From assembly GCA_963921425.1 (NCBI GenBank), contig OY992836.1:15579614-15643613 (forward strand): 64,000 nt of DNA, written 5' to 3'. The stretch comes from Dryas octopetala (Eukaryota > Streptophyta > Magnoliopsida > Rosales > Rosaceae). Made by a program: the position numbers and the translations under genes. Shown here in pieces: positions 34,801 to 46,960 of this stretch (positions are counted from its first letter, which is position 1; every line of letters starts with the position of its first letter). The notes under the pieces are model-generated. The model was given only the letters and a program-made list of their open reading frames with translations. It ran no database searches and was not told the DNA's origin.

Positions 34801-36792
34801 TTTACTCTTCGATCTTCTTGGATTCTTCTAGTTCTCTTCATTTCAACAGAGATTTTAGTGAATCTTGGGGTTTTTCTACAGATAATCAATATGATAACAA
34901 TTTTTGGGCTTCTTTTGCAGTTTGCCTCTTTGGATATACGCCATATGTTGCCTTATTCTTGACTTTCATGGTAAGTTTCTGTTAGTTCTGAAAAGCTTAT
35001 ACAAGTGCTTAAATATAGTCTCAAAGGATAACAGTTAACTCCCAAATTTAACTTATTGATTGAGCTGTCAAGATGTTCTAAGCCTATGATTTGAGTGAAC
35101 CACCTTAAAATTGTTGTTAACAAAGACCAATTCAATGAAGTTCTATGGAAATCAAATGCATTTATTTTGAGCTTGTTTGGACATCACAGTAAAATTGAAT
35201 GGATTCATTTGGACGTATACATTCGTCATGATGAAAGCTATATCACCACAATGCTAATATAGTATCACTTCAGTCCTTGACCAAAAGGGATGCTGCTGTG
35301 ACTGTAATTTATTGACCTTGTTATGATAGCAGCCATATTATGTATAGCCTTTTTCATGCTGATGGATGTTTAGTAAAGTAGTATATAGTAGCATGAAGAT
35401 AACAACATTGAATAATATTAATGTAGTGAACATTCCCTGAAAAGTTTCTATCTTTTAGTAATTGTGAAGTTAATCTTACAGCATTATCTGTGTTGCTAAC
35501 ATTTCAGGAAGCGAAATTTACTTCTGGCTTTCCTTCCTTCCAGCTATTGTAAGTCATCCATGTTTCATCTCCTTAAGCTTCTCGAAGTTCATCGTCTTTC
35601 AAAGTAACACAATATAATTTTTTATCCTTTCATCCTTTCTTGACTTGCACATCAGTTGATCCTGCTTATCGGTACTAAACTGCATCGAGTGGTGGTAAAG
35701 TTGGCTGTTGAAATCCATGATGAATGTCCATCTATGGAAAATCGTCAGTTTCATCTAAGGGATGAGCTCTTTTGGTTTAAGAAGCCCTGGCTTCTTTTGC
35801 GTTTGATACAACTGATATCCTTCCAGGCGAGTGCATCAGTAACATACTAACATCCATTTTTCAATTTTTAATTTTAAAATGATCTCTTTCAACTCCCCTT
35901 ATCTCTAATTAGCATTTCTTGTTCAGAATGCTTTAGAGATGGCAACTTTTATCTGGTCCCTGGTATGAACCTAATCACTTGTTGAGAAAAAATTAAATAA
36001 ATGCCTGCATAAAAGAACTGTTTCCACATTTTTTAAATAGTTAACCTTTACTAGGTACTTATGATGCTTATTTCAACTTTTTGTTTCCAGTGGGAAATTA
36101 AGGAACCTTCATGTTTCATGGACAACCATACTTTCCTTGTGATCCGCTTAACATTCGGGTATTTTCCATTATCCGATGTCAAAAATGTGGTACAATATCA
36201 AAGATATAAACTGTCATGACTTATTCATCACTGCAGGGTTGCCTCCCAGTTCTGGTGTAGCTTTATTACATTCCCACTCTATGTTATCATCACACAGGTT
36301 CTGCTTCTTCTTTTTTTTTTTTTTCCCTTAGTTTACTACATTTGGATGTGAACGAACTCATGCCCTATTTTAATCCTAGTCCTTTTTCCCACACTGGTTA
36401 TGTGGATGCAGATGGGTTCGAGGTTCAAGAAATCTGTAATTTCCAAAAATGTAAGAGAATCACTATCTGGATGGAAAAGGAGAGTGAAGGCCAGACAGAG
36501 TACTTCAGCCACTACCGCACTCCTGAGTGAAACATCGACAAGATCCTCAGATTCTGTGGATGACATGCGCAAAGATGATAGTTCTTCCTCAAACAGCATT
36601 GAGAGAAGCTCCTTCAGGATCCAAAATACATCTTTCCCACATCTACAGACCAATGTGCAGGAGGATCAAAGTCACCAAAGTGATGAGAAGTTTGAATCTC
36701 CACTCTCTTCTATTCAGCTTTATGACATTTACAGTGAAGGCGGCAAGGATGATTACCATGATGATGATGATAGTATTGATGAAAAGAGGTGA
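31888..36792 (+). CDS. MLO-family seven-transmembrane protein
   Basis: Plasma-membrane MLO protein; members act as calcium-related channels or regulators and some are powdery-mildew susceptibility factors. Fifteen exons: 31888-32007, 32393-32450, 32551-32774, 33130-33246, 33340-33400, 33521-33627, 34240-34314, 34707-34792, 34921-34970, 35508-35548, 35656-35826, 35927-35962, 36091-36158, 36237-36297 and 36412-36792. They give 551 aa, typical for MLO. Signature stretches: [12 protein letters not shown] at the N-terminus, [70 protein letters not shown] and [25 protein letters not shown] (in parts). The cytosolic tail has [11 protein letters not shown] near the calmodulin-binding region and an acidic end. 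Intron 11 is GC-AG (CCAG|GCGAGT). The N-terminus resembles the MLO4/MLO11 clade from memory. Intact. Confidence 0.94.
32045..32130 (+). mobile_element. tRNA-derived SINE-like sequence in MLO intron 1
   Basis: 'tagttctagtggttaagag' fits a pol III A box and 'agttcgaactcc' a B box, spaced as in tRNA-derived SINEs. The following 'cttcccaatatcatctgata' could be the SINE 3' end. A further B-box copy with an A-rich tail lies about 145 bp downstream because the region is tandemly duplicated. No intact tRNA cloverleaf can be drawn. Confidence 0.55.
32089..32381. repeat. Tandem duplication within MLO intron 1
   Basis: Two copies, about 32089-32220 and 32233-32381, share the B-box segment, 'cttgaatgtttgac', 'ggtgtt(t)tgcattcctctta' and 'tgatatgcctctt'. 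The second copy has a longer A-rich stretch. Confidence 0.75.
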
Positions 36793-38792
36793 CTTGTGTG
36801 TCCATCCACCACCTTAAGCTTTTCTTGGAGTATCAATAGAGAGTACTAGAGAGCAACTGATTGTATTTTCTTTTTGTTCCTTGGTCTGAGAGAGTAAGTG
36901 CTTGTATACACTGAGTTTAGAATAAAATTTACATGTTGCATTTGGTTAGTACACTGTCTTAAATACTAAGGATTTGAAACACATACTCACAATAGACTAG
37001 GATAAATAATTAAATAGTATCCTGACTCCTCCTTCCAATATGAAGAGGTCTCTTTTCAGTTGAAATTGTGATGTGTAGCCATCTTGCCCAGTAGTTGAAG
37101 CATATCAAGATCAACTGCTAGTACCATCCTGACAAGTTTTGGGTTACGTGGGGGTGAAAAATCCCTTCTAATACACATTTAGCATTATTTGGATTTGGGT
37201 ATGGGCCTAAAACATCCATACTATGAAAATTAGGCTCAATCCGCCCCATGTCAAGAAAGTTAGGCCTTGAAGAGAGTCAGGGATATCTTGACGAAGACAA
37301 AGCCCACAATTGCCAAACATTATCAAACTCGAAAATAACTTACCTATTCCCCCTTAAGAGACCACCTGACATCCCCTCTCTTTCATTGGCTCTCTCTTTC
37401 TCTCTTTCTCTCTATATCTCTATCTCTGTGATACCACCCGTCCCTATCACAGGGACATGTAAGTTCTTCTCATCAAACTCCTATAAAATAGGAGCACCAC
37501 GTCACCACTCCCCATTACCATCTTGCACTACCCAAATGGAAGATTATGCAGCAATGAGAGAACATAGAAGTATAGAACAACCGAAGCTTGGAGCATCAGA
37601 CTCCACAACTCTATAAATACTGAAGATCACATCATTTCAAAGGATGTAATCACTCTGAATTACACGTGTACCAATTTTGAACTCTTGTTGACTTAGGCAT
37701 TGGAGAGTTTTTGTAGGTACAACCCTCTCCGCTCTCATTGTTGGCGATCGAAGATGAAGTCCCACTTCTCAAAATCGTCATAAATAATCAATGTTGTCAA
37801 ATATTCTTCTTGAGAGAAATTTGGCACCAACAGGTTAGGGAGAAAATCCTTCAATGCACTTGCTCATCGAGTACAAAATCTTAAAGTAGACTCCATATAC
37901 ATGAAATCCACCACAAACTACACATATTAGGTAAACCATATATTGTGGACCCGTGAGAAACTCAAACCTTTTGAAACATATCTTGAATCCACAACAAAAA
38001 CTGTCATTTTTCTACATGATTTCTTGAGTAGTAAGCAATATTAATCCATCAACGGTGGATCAAATTTCAATCCTATTCCAACTTGTAATGCCATCACAAT
38101 GATTTTTATGTATAACAAGCCACTTCCATTACGTTGTACATTGTATTATATGTGATGCCTTTCTTTTTTTGGCGTCTTGTATGTGATACTTCTTGTATGA
38201 TAAGTAAAACACTATTATATAAAGATTCAAATTCAGATTCTACATGAAAAACAGAGAATTCAAATCCTAATATAAATTGGTATTCGTGATATGGTAAATT
38301 TATTCAGTCAAAAATTAACTTAGTTAATGATTTAGATTCATAGTCTAATGAGATAAAATTTTCCTATACAAATTTTACTTGTACTTTCACCGTTGTTGGT
38401 CCTAGTCCAATTATATTTGGATAGGCCCAACTAAGTATATGACAGGAGATAACTGGGCTTGGGTCTAACTTCCTGTTGGGCTTGCGGTCAATGCCCACTT
38501 TCAATAACTGCAAGTCTCTTTGGGCCGGACCAAGGACTCAAAGCTTACGCGGCAGCAATTCATTGGTGGTAGCAGGTTAACTCAGTGATCCCGATCGCAG
38601 CTGATTTCCTTAAAGGACCAAATTGCCAAACACAACTTATAATTAGCTAATTTAGCACTTAGCAGCAGCGCCCTCCTATGCAAGTAAAGTAAAGAGCTTT
38701 GTTTTTTAACTTTTTTCTTTCTCAGTTGTTTGTGACGAAGCATATATCAGTCTCTCTCGATCTTTCTTCTCTTCAATTCCCAACCTCCAATT
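36793..38792. other. Intergenic with probable retroelement LTR remnant
   Basis: No host gene exon was found. The part from roughly 37140 to 37830 resembles the LTR end region of plant Ty3-type elements: 'gttgacttaggcattggaga', 'ttttgtaggtacaaccctct' and a final 'ttggcaccaacag'. No matching second LTR or pol gene was seen, so it would be a solo LTR or fragment. The last 200 bp are the RPN10 promoter and leader. Confidence 0.4.
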
Positions 38793-39250
38793 ATGGTGCT
38801 CGAGGTAAAATTTTCAAAAACCCTAATTTCAAATTCCCCAAAATCTTCATTATTTTCTGAAGTTAGGGTTTTTTGATCCGTTATTTTGTGTTTAATTGTT
38901 CCTTTTGTTTTTCTCGGCAGGCAACGATGATCTGCATTGATAATTCGGAATGGATGCGAAACGGTGATTACTCTCCTTCGAGGTTTCAAGCTCAGGCCGA
39001 TGCCGTCAATCTTATTTGTGGAGCTAAAACCCAGGTATCTCTAATTTTTAACTCTTATTTGTTTCCGTTATTCATTGTTTGGTTGCTGGGAAAGTCCGCG
39101 AAAGGAAAGGAAAAGACTTTGGTTGTCATAGCTGGTTCACCTTAGCATAACTTTTGCATTCTTTGATTATCCATAATCTCCCACTTAACTTTGCTTCATT
39201 GGAATTATATACTTTTGGGGTTTGCGTTTCATTGATTGTGTTCTGGGTGC

Positions 39251-39324
<74 letters not shown>

Positions 39325-42300
39325 GTTTGTGGTTGGATTTTGGTTGTTTGAGATAATGATTGTCAGAGTTCCTTTTGATATGCAATTTAAAGTGAATTCA
39401 TTTGGGTTTTTTGTTTACAGTCTAATCCGGAGAATACAGTTGGAGTTCTCACCATGGCGGGAAAAGGTGTTCGCGTTTTGGTTACTCCTACTAGCGATCT
39501 TGGCAAGATTTTAGCATGCATGCATGGTCAGTTCTTTACTTGCTTTGGCTTTAAATTTCCACAAACACACACACACACAAGAAAACACACAAGTTGTAGT
39601 GTTATTGAAGTTTGAGACTTGTTCGATGTGATGGAACTTTATCCAGTGAAATAATTAAGAACATAGAACCTATATTTAAGTCTCTTAACAAAAACAAATA
39701 ATAATTTTAGGTAATGGAAGTTGAAATGTTTTATTGGTCTTCATTTAGGTTTGTGAATTGTGGCTCTAGTATCCAGCATTCCAGCTCAAGAATTTTCAAA
39801 TAAGAGAAGCGCCTTCCAATTTATAAGCTGAAAGAAACTAAATAAATGCAAAACTTTGGGGGAGTGGGCATAATTCTTGGTGTTAGTGATGCAGGACAGA
39901 AGCATAGGCTGTTGTCCAGCTATAGTAATAGGGCAAAAACCATAGTAGAAAGGAAAATCCAGCAATAACAGTAGAAAAGAGCAAGAATAAAGCTATAGAA
40001 TCAAAGTTGGAACGTAGATAGATGAGTTCTAGGGTTTAGGAACCCAAAAGAAGCTCTCAAGTCAGAAATCTCTGAATAACATTATGCCAAAACTATCTAT
40101 TACAACCTAAGCCTTAAGCTTATATAGGGAAAGCATAAACCTAAGATAACTAGGAAAAGCATAAACCTAAACTAACTAGGAAAACATAAAGTAAAATTAC
40201 CTTAAATGACCTAATGAAATAAGGAAACTAGACTCTAAATCCAGCTAGGAAATAAAAATTAAAAAGCTACTAAAAAAAAATAATAAGTCTTGGAACCCTA
40301 GGAGATGCTCCTGCATCAACTCCACCGGGTTGGGAAAAACTCGACTCCGGCGAGTAAGTCTTCACAACTTCTGCAGATAATCCAGATAAATTCTTCTTGA
40401 ACTTATTGTCTTGAAATTGATTTCTTCCTTTCCAAACAAAGAGATATTTGGAATATTTAATCCTTCTTGAACAGTTAGCTTTATTGTCCATGATCAATCT
40501 TGCAGCGCATAATTTCTTCCCATTAATGTTCATCTGATTTACAAAATCAATCAGGTTCTTTGCAATCTTGAAGTTCATCGCATCAACTCCAATAAAATCA
40601 ACATATTCAAAAGTAATATCTTCTGTAAGGCCTTGTGACATCAAAGTTATGGGATCTTCAACAATATCTTCAAGAATTTCTTGTACCATGTTATCTTCTA
40701 ATTTGTATTGATCCTTTTCCTTGAATCCAACTTTTTCTCTACTCTCACCAAATTTTTTGACAAAAGTTTTCTCAATCCCCAAACAAAAATCATAACAAAT
40801 TTCACAATTGTCTTTTAGACAACTATCAAATATTGGAGGAAGATCTAAATTCAAGAAACTATTATCTTTCAAGTCATCCAAAGTTTCAACAAATGGACTA
40901 TCCGACTCATGAGAATCACCATAGACCTTATCACCATTTTCAGATTCAACGCCATCATAAGCGGAACCTGGATAATCAGAACCGACCACTTCTTCCACAA
41001 AACTTTCATCCTCAAGACTACCTTCCGGTATGTCCGAGGGGTTGCGTCCGCCTTCCGGAATCTCCATATGGGCTTTCGCACGTTCCTGTTGTCGGAGCGT
41101 TTCCACCACTCTTGACAGATCTTCGATCATGCGCCACATCTCTGCCATCTCTGTTTGTAGAGCTTGGTTTCCTTGTCCCCGGCCTCTACCACGTCCAGCC
41201 AATAGTGCAGAACTAGGGTTTGCAACCAGGGTTTGCTCTGATACCAATTGATGCAGGACAGAAGCATAGGCTGTTGTCCAGCTATAGTAATAGGGCAAAA
41301 ACCATAGTAGAAAGGAAAATCCAGCAATAACAGTAGAAAAGAGCAAGAATAAAGCTATAGAATCAAAGTTGGAACGTAGATAGATGAGTTCTAGGGTTTA
41401 GGAACCCAAAAGAAGCTCTCAAATCAGAAATCTCTGAATAACATTATGCCAAAACTATCTATTACAACCTAAGCCTTAAGCTTATATAGGGAAAACATAA
41501 ACCTAAGATAACTAGGAAAAGCATAAACCTAAACTAACTAGGAAAACATAAAGTAAAATTACCTTAAAAGACCTAATGAAATAAGGAAACTAGACTCTAA
41601 ATCCAGCTAGGAAATAAAAATTAAAAAGCTACTAAAAAAAAATAATAAGTCTTGGAACCTAGGAGATGCTCCTGCATCAGTTAGTGATTCTGAAAGTACA
41701 ACTAAACTATTCTTGACTATGTTCTCATTCCCATTGTTATTCACTCCTGTTTGTTGTACATATAGTGCATTAATTCATATTTTTGTCTCCTTTTGAAAAT
41801 TTAGGTTTAGAAATAGGTGGTGAGATGAACCTGGCTGCTGGCATTCAGGTGGCTCAGTTGGCCCTTAAACATCGGCAGAATAAGAAACAACAACAAAGGA
41901 TTATTGTGTTTTCTGGAAGGTTAATACTACAAGTCATGCTTGTCTTTTCATTTATTACTTTCTAGTTCTTACATACTCATCACTCCGACTTATGTGTTTT
42001 CAGTCCTGTCAAACATGAGAAAAAGTTTTTGGAGATGATTGGAAGGAAGTTAAAGAAGAACAGTGTAGCCCTTGATATCGTTAATTTTGGTGAAGAAGAT
42101 GAGGAGAAGACAGAGAAGCTAGAAGCACTTCTTGCTGCAGTGAACAATAATGACACAAGCCATATTGTTCATGTTCCATCTGGTCCAAGTGCTCTGTCTG
42201 ATGTACTTATAAGGTCAGTTTCGATTGCGTCCTCAATTTTGTTTTTGATGTATGAATTATTAGAAATTTGGGTAACTTTTACTTCCTTAGTTTCCCTTGC

Positions 42301-44687
42301 GCTTTAACTTTTGTCTCATATTAGCACCCAAATCTTTAAATTTTATACCTTTATGAGGAGACAATTTTGTTGCATCTTCATCAAAAAATAAATAAATAAA
42401 TAAATTGTGTGTGTAGTAGTGTAGTCGGTCCAGATCTTAACTTTTGGTAATTTATTTTAACAAAAGTTGTCATGTGAGTAGCCCATCACCACTTAGTTAT
42501 AGCCAAATTGGTTCAAAAGTTAGGATTTGAACCAACTAAAACATGATTGTTAAGGTAGGGGTTAAGTGTTACATTTTGAAATTCAAAGGCTAATATGAAA
42601 TACCATGTACAGTTCATGGGGCATTAGTGAAATTTAGCCTTGGAAATTTTTTGTTTAAGCTACATTTCTCTTTCTCATGTGGCAGTACACCAATCTTCAC
42701 CGGGGATGGGGAAGGTGGGAGTGGTTTTGCAGCAGCAGCAGCTGCTGCTGCAGCTGGTGGTGTCTCTGGTTTTGATTTTGGTGTAGATCCTAACTTGGAT
42801 CCTGAGCTTGCCCTTGCGCTTAGAGTTTCAATGGAAGAGGAGAGAGCCAGACAAGAAGCAGCCGCTAAAAAGGCTGCTGAGGAGGCTTCCAAGCAGGAAA
42901 AAGGAGGTGAAGAGCAGTCTAGCTCACGAGATGCAACTATGACAGAGCGTGCCAGTGTTGGAACTTCTGAAGCTGGCAATAAGAGTAATGATTTCATGGT
43001 TGGTGTCATTCCTTACTTTCTTCTGCTTCTTTTTTTAATTTTTTTTATTTAAAGGATTTGTGTGGAGGGTGGGGGGGAAAGCGGGTGTATTATTACAAAT
43101 AAATATGTTCTATTGTCCTGATAGAACATGTGGTTTTCTAGAAGCCATGAGTTCTTATGCATCCTTTTCTTGGGTTCTTTTAATTGTCTTTAATTCTTCC
43201 CTGTGTTTTATCATTAGCATGAAAGACAAACCAATATGTGCTATGTAAACTGACCATAAATTGACAACAGGATGATGAGAATGCTCTGCTACAGCAGGCC
43301 CTTGCAATGTCAATGGATGAACCTGCCTCCAGTCATGATACGCGAGACACAGATATGTCTGAGGCAGTTGGAGATGATCCAGAGCTGGCTCTAGGTGAGT
43401 TCTCATGTTCATTTGAACCATACTTCATTTATGTAGGGGTGCATAAGCAACAACCTTTGTGGCAATTTCTCAGCGATTGGACTAGATTTGGATTGAAGAT
43501 TAAGGTGCTATGCAAGCTTTGTCCATTGATAAGATGTGTTGCTCACAAAACGAGTTGTGAATGCACCGTAGTGCTTATCATTTGGCTCTGACCACTTAAT
43601 AATTTCCAGAAACCCTTCTGAGCATGTTATGGACGATTGAAGTACTTTAGCAAATTTAATTAGTATAGTATCCCCTGGTCATTCAGAAAGTTACCAATAT
43701 CAAATTTTGACTGTTCTCTGAGTATGTATTCCAGTATTTGGCTTAAATTCCTGATATTTGGTGCTTGCAGCTCTTCAATTGTCTGTGCAGGAAGGTGCAA
43801 AAGATTCTGATAGCCAGAAAGATATGAGTAAATTGTTGGCTGACCAGTCTTTTGTCTCTTCCATCCTCGCCTCGGTATGTCTACAACATTCTCTTTTCCT
43901 TCCCTCAGAAGAGAAATGCAGCATAAAAGTATCTCCTCTAGCCTTCAACGACATAATTTTTAAATGTTTCTGCAGCTTCCAGGGGTTGACCCAAATGATC
44001 CTTCCGTTAAAGATTTGCTTGCTTCCATGCAAAACCAGTCAGAGGTGAGTTTATCAAACTTTGAGTAGGGTTTATGAGTAGAAGAAAATAGTGATAGACA
44101 GCATATGTTGAACTTATCTAGGCCTTAGGCTACTTTGTTATTTAAATTCTAAAATTTCTGAAACGGTGTGTGCTAGTTTTATGTGTTGTGCTGACTTGTT
44201 ACCTGAGCGAAAATAGAATTTGGAAATGTATGCATTTGGCAGTTATTCATGTGCTATTGAACCTTAACTCATCATTAGCAGTGTTCTAAAATTATTTTTA
44301 TTTTTAATTTTTTTTTCGGTTAAAGAGTACTAAATTTATTTTGAATAGGTCTTCCCTATCACTGTGGCAAGCACTTTTTGCACTCAGGAAAAAAAATACA
44401 AACTTTTGGGTTTATTCTTACTTGAAAATTGACTACATGCTTGTGTTTCTTTCAAGGAATTCCCTATCATAACATGAACATTTTCTGCCTTCACCATGTG
44501 GTTGCCTGAAATATACATGAACATTTTGGCTTACATAGCCACTGTTACCTGATTAATATTTTGGTGATACCAATAGTTTTGAATACGATATTATGCGTAT
44601 TATTTTCTGATTATATTGGTTCTTTTCTGTTTTAAGCCTGAGAAGAAGAAAGAAGACAAGAAGGGACCAAATGAGGAGGAGAAATGA
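38793..44687 (+). CDS. RPN10: 26S proteasome ubiquitin receptor RPN10 (PSMD4)
   Basis: Regulatory-particle subunit that binds polyubiquitin and stabilises the base-lid contact. Ten exons: 38793-38804, 38921-39034, 39421-39526, 41805-41919, 42004-42213, 42686-42998, 43271-43394, 43771-43874, 43976-44044 and 44637-44687. They give 405 aa. The first exon codes only MVLE. The N-terminal von Willebrand A domain (about 1-190) begins [20 protein letters not shown] and includes [16 protein letters not shown]. Three ubiquitin-interacting motifs follow: [14 protein letters not shown] (about 224-238), [14 protein letters not shown] (about 294-307) and [14 protein letters not shown] (about 326-340), then a Lys/Glu-rich tail. 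A run of nine alanines precedes the first motif. Intron 3 is 2.3 kb because an LTR retrotransposon sits in it, and intron 2 contains a GA microsatellite. Intact coding sequence. Confidence 0.97.
39255..39322. repeat. GA microsatellite in RPN10 intron 2
   Basis: An uninterrupted GA dinucleotide run inside the intron between exons 2 and 3 of RPN10. Confidence 0.95.
40270..41346 (-). CDS. Single ORF of the compact LTR element
   Basis: One open frame of 358 codons starts inside the 5' LTR, crosses the primer binding site and the whole 930-bp internal region, and stops in the 3' LTR. The segment just after the binding site reads [12 protein letters not shown] followed by a helical, coiled-coil-like stretch [20 protein letters not shown]. 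That resembles the N-terminus of plant Ty3-type Gag proteins. The rest is acidic and unrecognised, with no zinc knuckle. The true start is unclear because few ATG codons lie in the internal part; the LTR ATG at 41344-41346 is an artefact candidate. Confidence 0.5.
   Translation of the reverse strand: MLFSTVIAGFSFLLWFLPYYYSWTTAYASVLHQLVSEQTLVANPSSALLAGRGRGRGQGNQALQTEMAEMWRMIEDLSRVVETLRQQERAKAHMEIPEGGRNPSDIPEGSLEDESFVEEVVGSDYPGSAYDGVESENGDKVYGDSHESDSPFVETLDDLKDNSFLNLDLPPIFDSCLKDNCEICYDFCLGIEKTFVKKFGESREKVGFKEKDQYKLEDNMVQEILEDIVEDPITLMSQGLTEDITFEYVDFIGVDAMNFKIAKNLIDFVNQMNINGKKLCAARLIMDNKANCSRRIKYSKYLFVWKGRNQFQDNKFKKNLSGLSAEVVKTYSPESSFSQPGGVDAGASPRVPRLIIFF
41235..41246 (-). promoter_or_regulatory. 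Primer binding site (initiator Met tRNA)
   Basis: On the minus strand TGGTATCAGAGC, complementary to the 3' end of plant initiator methionine tRNA, 2 bp from the LTR end. It sets the orientation of the retrotransposon. Confidence 0.9.
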
Positions 44688-45545
44688 TGCATGCCTGGAT
44701 TGGGGGAACATAGAAGGGACTAAGAGGGACCGTGCCCCTGCAAACTTAAGAGAAAAAAAAAAAAAAACAATTTATGTGTTGTTGAACATATGTGTCACTT
44801 GTACAAATATTTTGTCTTCTCTTTAGTCTAAATTTGATTTCTCAGTTAATTAAATCAAATATCATCCAACTTAAACCTCACCACATCGTCTGGATACTTG
44901 TGTTCTTTATGGTTATGGTTATGCTTTTGTTTTTTGTCAGGAGTGGGTTATTTGTTTTTATTATTTTGTATATTGATTCTTGACTCAATTTTTGTATATA
45001 ATTTCATCTTCTTTTTTTTGCATTTACCCTTGCAAGAAACTGCAACCAAACAGTCCTTCCTCTATCTATCCAGCTGGATATGGATCATTGTGTTAATGTT
45101 ATGGATAAAGGGATGAAGAGTTGTTTAGTTGCAGTTTTTATAAGGGTAAATGTGGGGACCAAGAATCATGTTACAAAGTAGAATAATGCTAGGGATTCCA
45201 ATATCAAATGTGGATCACAAATAATGTAGCAATATATGTGTCTCGTTAATAAATGAGTCCAAAAGTGATATATAGATATATGAAATACTGCCATATATAC
45301 CTAAATAATCTCTCTTTTATTTGTATGATAAGGCATTATGTAAGGATGACAATCACAATGAGGTTAAGAAGGCAAACATATGCATGCATACAAAACGTTG
45401 GTGCTTGGGATATCAAACATGTAATGAAACAAGGATAAACCCCGCACATGTTGGCGATGGTCAAAGTAGTAGTCAAATATGCATGTCCCCAAATAAAACA
45501 AGAACAACGGCATTAGTTATTGGTTCATTTGGTTTTGGTATTTGT
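44688..45545. other. RPN10 3' region and intergenic DNA
   Basis: RPN10 3' UTR and downstream flank. No further gene is recognised. The short ORFs here lack any family features. Confidence 0.5.
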
Positions 45546-46960
45546 TGATGCTCAAAAATGGTAGAGCACTCAACGTCGAGTCAAACCATGTAGACCTGTT
45601 AACCTCCCACTGAGAGGATGCCACGTCGAAGTGGGGTAGGAACGGGTAGCTGGGCTTGACTAGTGAATAGTGGTGAAAACGTAATATCCGAAGCACTCTG
45701 CGCAAATACACAAAAGTGAGCGGGAAGAGCACCGGTGTGGTACCGGCCTAACCTCCTCCGACGCTCAAGTTAGTGTCAAGAGAATATCTGAGAAGAGTGA
45801 GTGAATAGTATAATAATGATTGAATCTCCTTTTTCTGACAAGAAAGTACCTCTTTTATAGTACTTTTGGAAGAGTGTCAACCAATCCGGTGATGACACGT
45901 GTCCCTTGTGACGTCTTGCATTGTAGGAGTGCCACGTGTCACCTGTTTCGAGGATCCGAATGAGTTGATACGGGTCGGAGCTTGGGAGACCGGAGCCTAG
46001 GAGGTCAGGGGTTAGGAGGCCGGAGCCTAGGAAGGGCTTAGTCTTTGGGCCTAGGAGGTCGGTGCCTAGGAGCCCAGGAGCCTAGCAAGGGCTTAGCCTT
46101 TGGGCCTAGGAAGACCTTTGCTTAGGCCTAAACGACATGATGTTAAGTCTTATGTGACTTGTCGTTATGTTGAGATGATCAGTGATACGAACAGAAGTCC
46201 CCCAAGTTTCCGAGCAAAAGATACTTCTTGGTTGGGAACTTTGTACACAAAGAAGTCCGAGCAGAACGACAAGTGACTACATACTTGTTCCTGCTTAAGA
46301 TGCTCAAAAATGGTTGAGCACTCAACGTCGAGTCAAACCACATGGACTCGTTGACCTCCTTCTGAAAGGATGCCACGTCGAAGTGGGGTATGAACGAGTA
46401 GCTGGGCCTGACTAGTGAATAGTGGTGAAAACGTAATATCTGAAGCACCCTGCGCAAATACACAAAAGTGAGCGGGAAGGGCACCGGTGTGGTACCGGCC
46501 TACCCTCCTCCGACGCTCAAGTTAGTGTCAAGAGAATATCTGAGCAGAGTGAGTGAATAGTATAATAATGATTGAATCTCCTTTTTCTGACAAGAAAGTA
46601 CCTCTTTTATAGTACTTTTGGAAGAGTGTCAACCAATCCGGTGATGACACGTGTCCCTTGTGACGTCTTGCATTGTAGGAGTGCCACGTGTCACCTGTTT
46701 CGGGGATCCAAATGAATTGATATGGGTCGGAGCTTGGGAGGCCGGAGCCTAGGAAGTCAGGGGTTAGGAGGCCGGAGCCTAGAAGCCCAGGAGCCTAGGA
46801 AAGACTTAGTCTTCGGGCCTAGGAGGTCGGTGCCTAGGAGGCCGGAGCCTAGGAAAGGCTTAGCCTTTGGGCCTAGGAAGACCTTTTCTTGGGTCCAAAC
46901 GACATGATGCTAAGTCTTATATAACTTGTCGTTATGTCGAGATAATCAGTGATACAAACA
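45546..46960 (-). mobile_element. LTR-like direct repeat pair with tiny interior
   Basis: Two direct repeats, about 45546-46193 and 46299-46960, start (t)gatgctcaaaaatggt and end gatac(g/a)aaca. They share about 90% of positions and include paired 'cacgtgtc' motifs and short 'gcctaggag' reiterations. Only about 105 bp separate them. On the minus strand each would begin TGTT, and a purine-rich tract (cttgggggacttc) precedes one copy, as a polypurine tract would. I found no convincing target duplication and no primer site, so it may be an eroded or recombined LTR element. Confidence 0.6.

Larger units (their letters stand above)
39887..41679 (-). mobile_element. Compact non-autonomous LTR retrotransposon
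   Basis: Two direct terminal repeats, 39887-40318 (432 bp) and 41249-41679 (431 bp), start TGATGCAGGACAG and end CTCCTGCATCA. They differ by about three substitutions and one indel. A 5-bp target duplication gttag flanks the element (39882-39886 and 41680-41684). Read on the minus strand, the primer binding site TGGTATCAGAGC (41235-41246), complementary to initiator Met tRNA, sits 2 bp inside the 5' LTR. The internal region is only 930 bp with no protease, reverse transcriptase or integrase, so movement would need proteins from elsewhere. It lies in RPN10 intron 3, antisense to the gene. Confidence 0.95.

Noticed and set aside
39185..39385. ORFs of alternating Arg-Glu or Leu-Ser through RPN10 intron 2
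   Set aside because: They are translations of the GA microsatellite.
40833..41251. Plus-strand ORFs of up to 127 codons inside the RPN10 intron
   Set aside because: They are antisense shadows of the retrotransposon ORF, whose orientation is fixed by the primer binding site.
43155..43421. 88-codon minus-strand ORF over RPN10 exon 7
   Set aside because: It is the reverse frame of a coding exon; the plus strand carries a clear ubiquitin-interacting motif.
45517..46484. Two similar minus-strand ORFs (71 and 101 codons) in the LTR-like repeats
   Set aside because: They occur at the same place in each repeat because the repeats are homologous; no protein family is recognisable.
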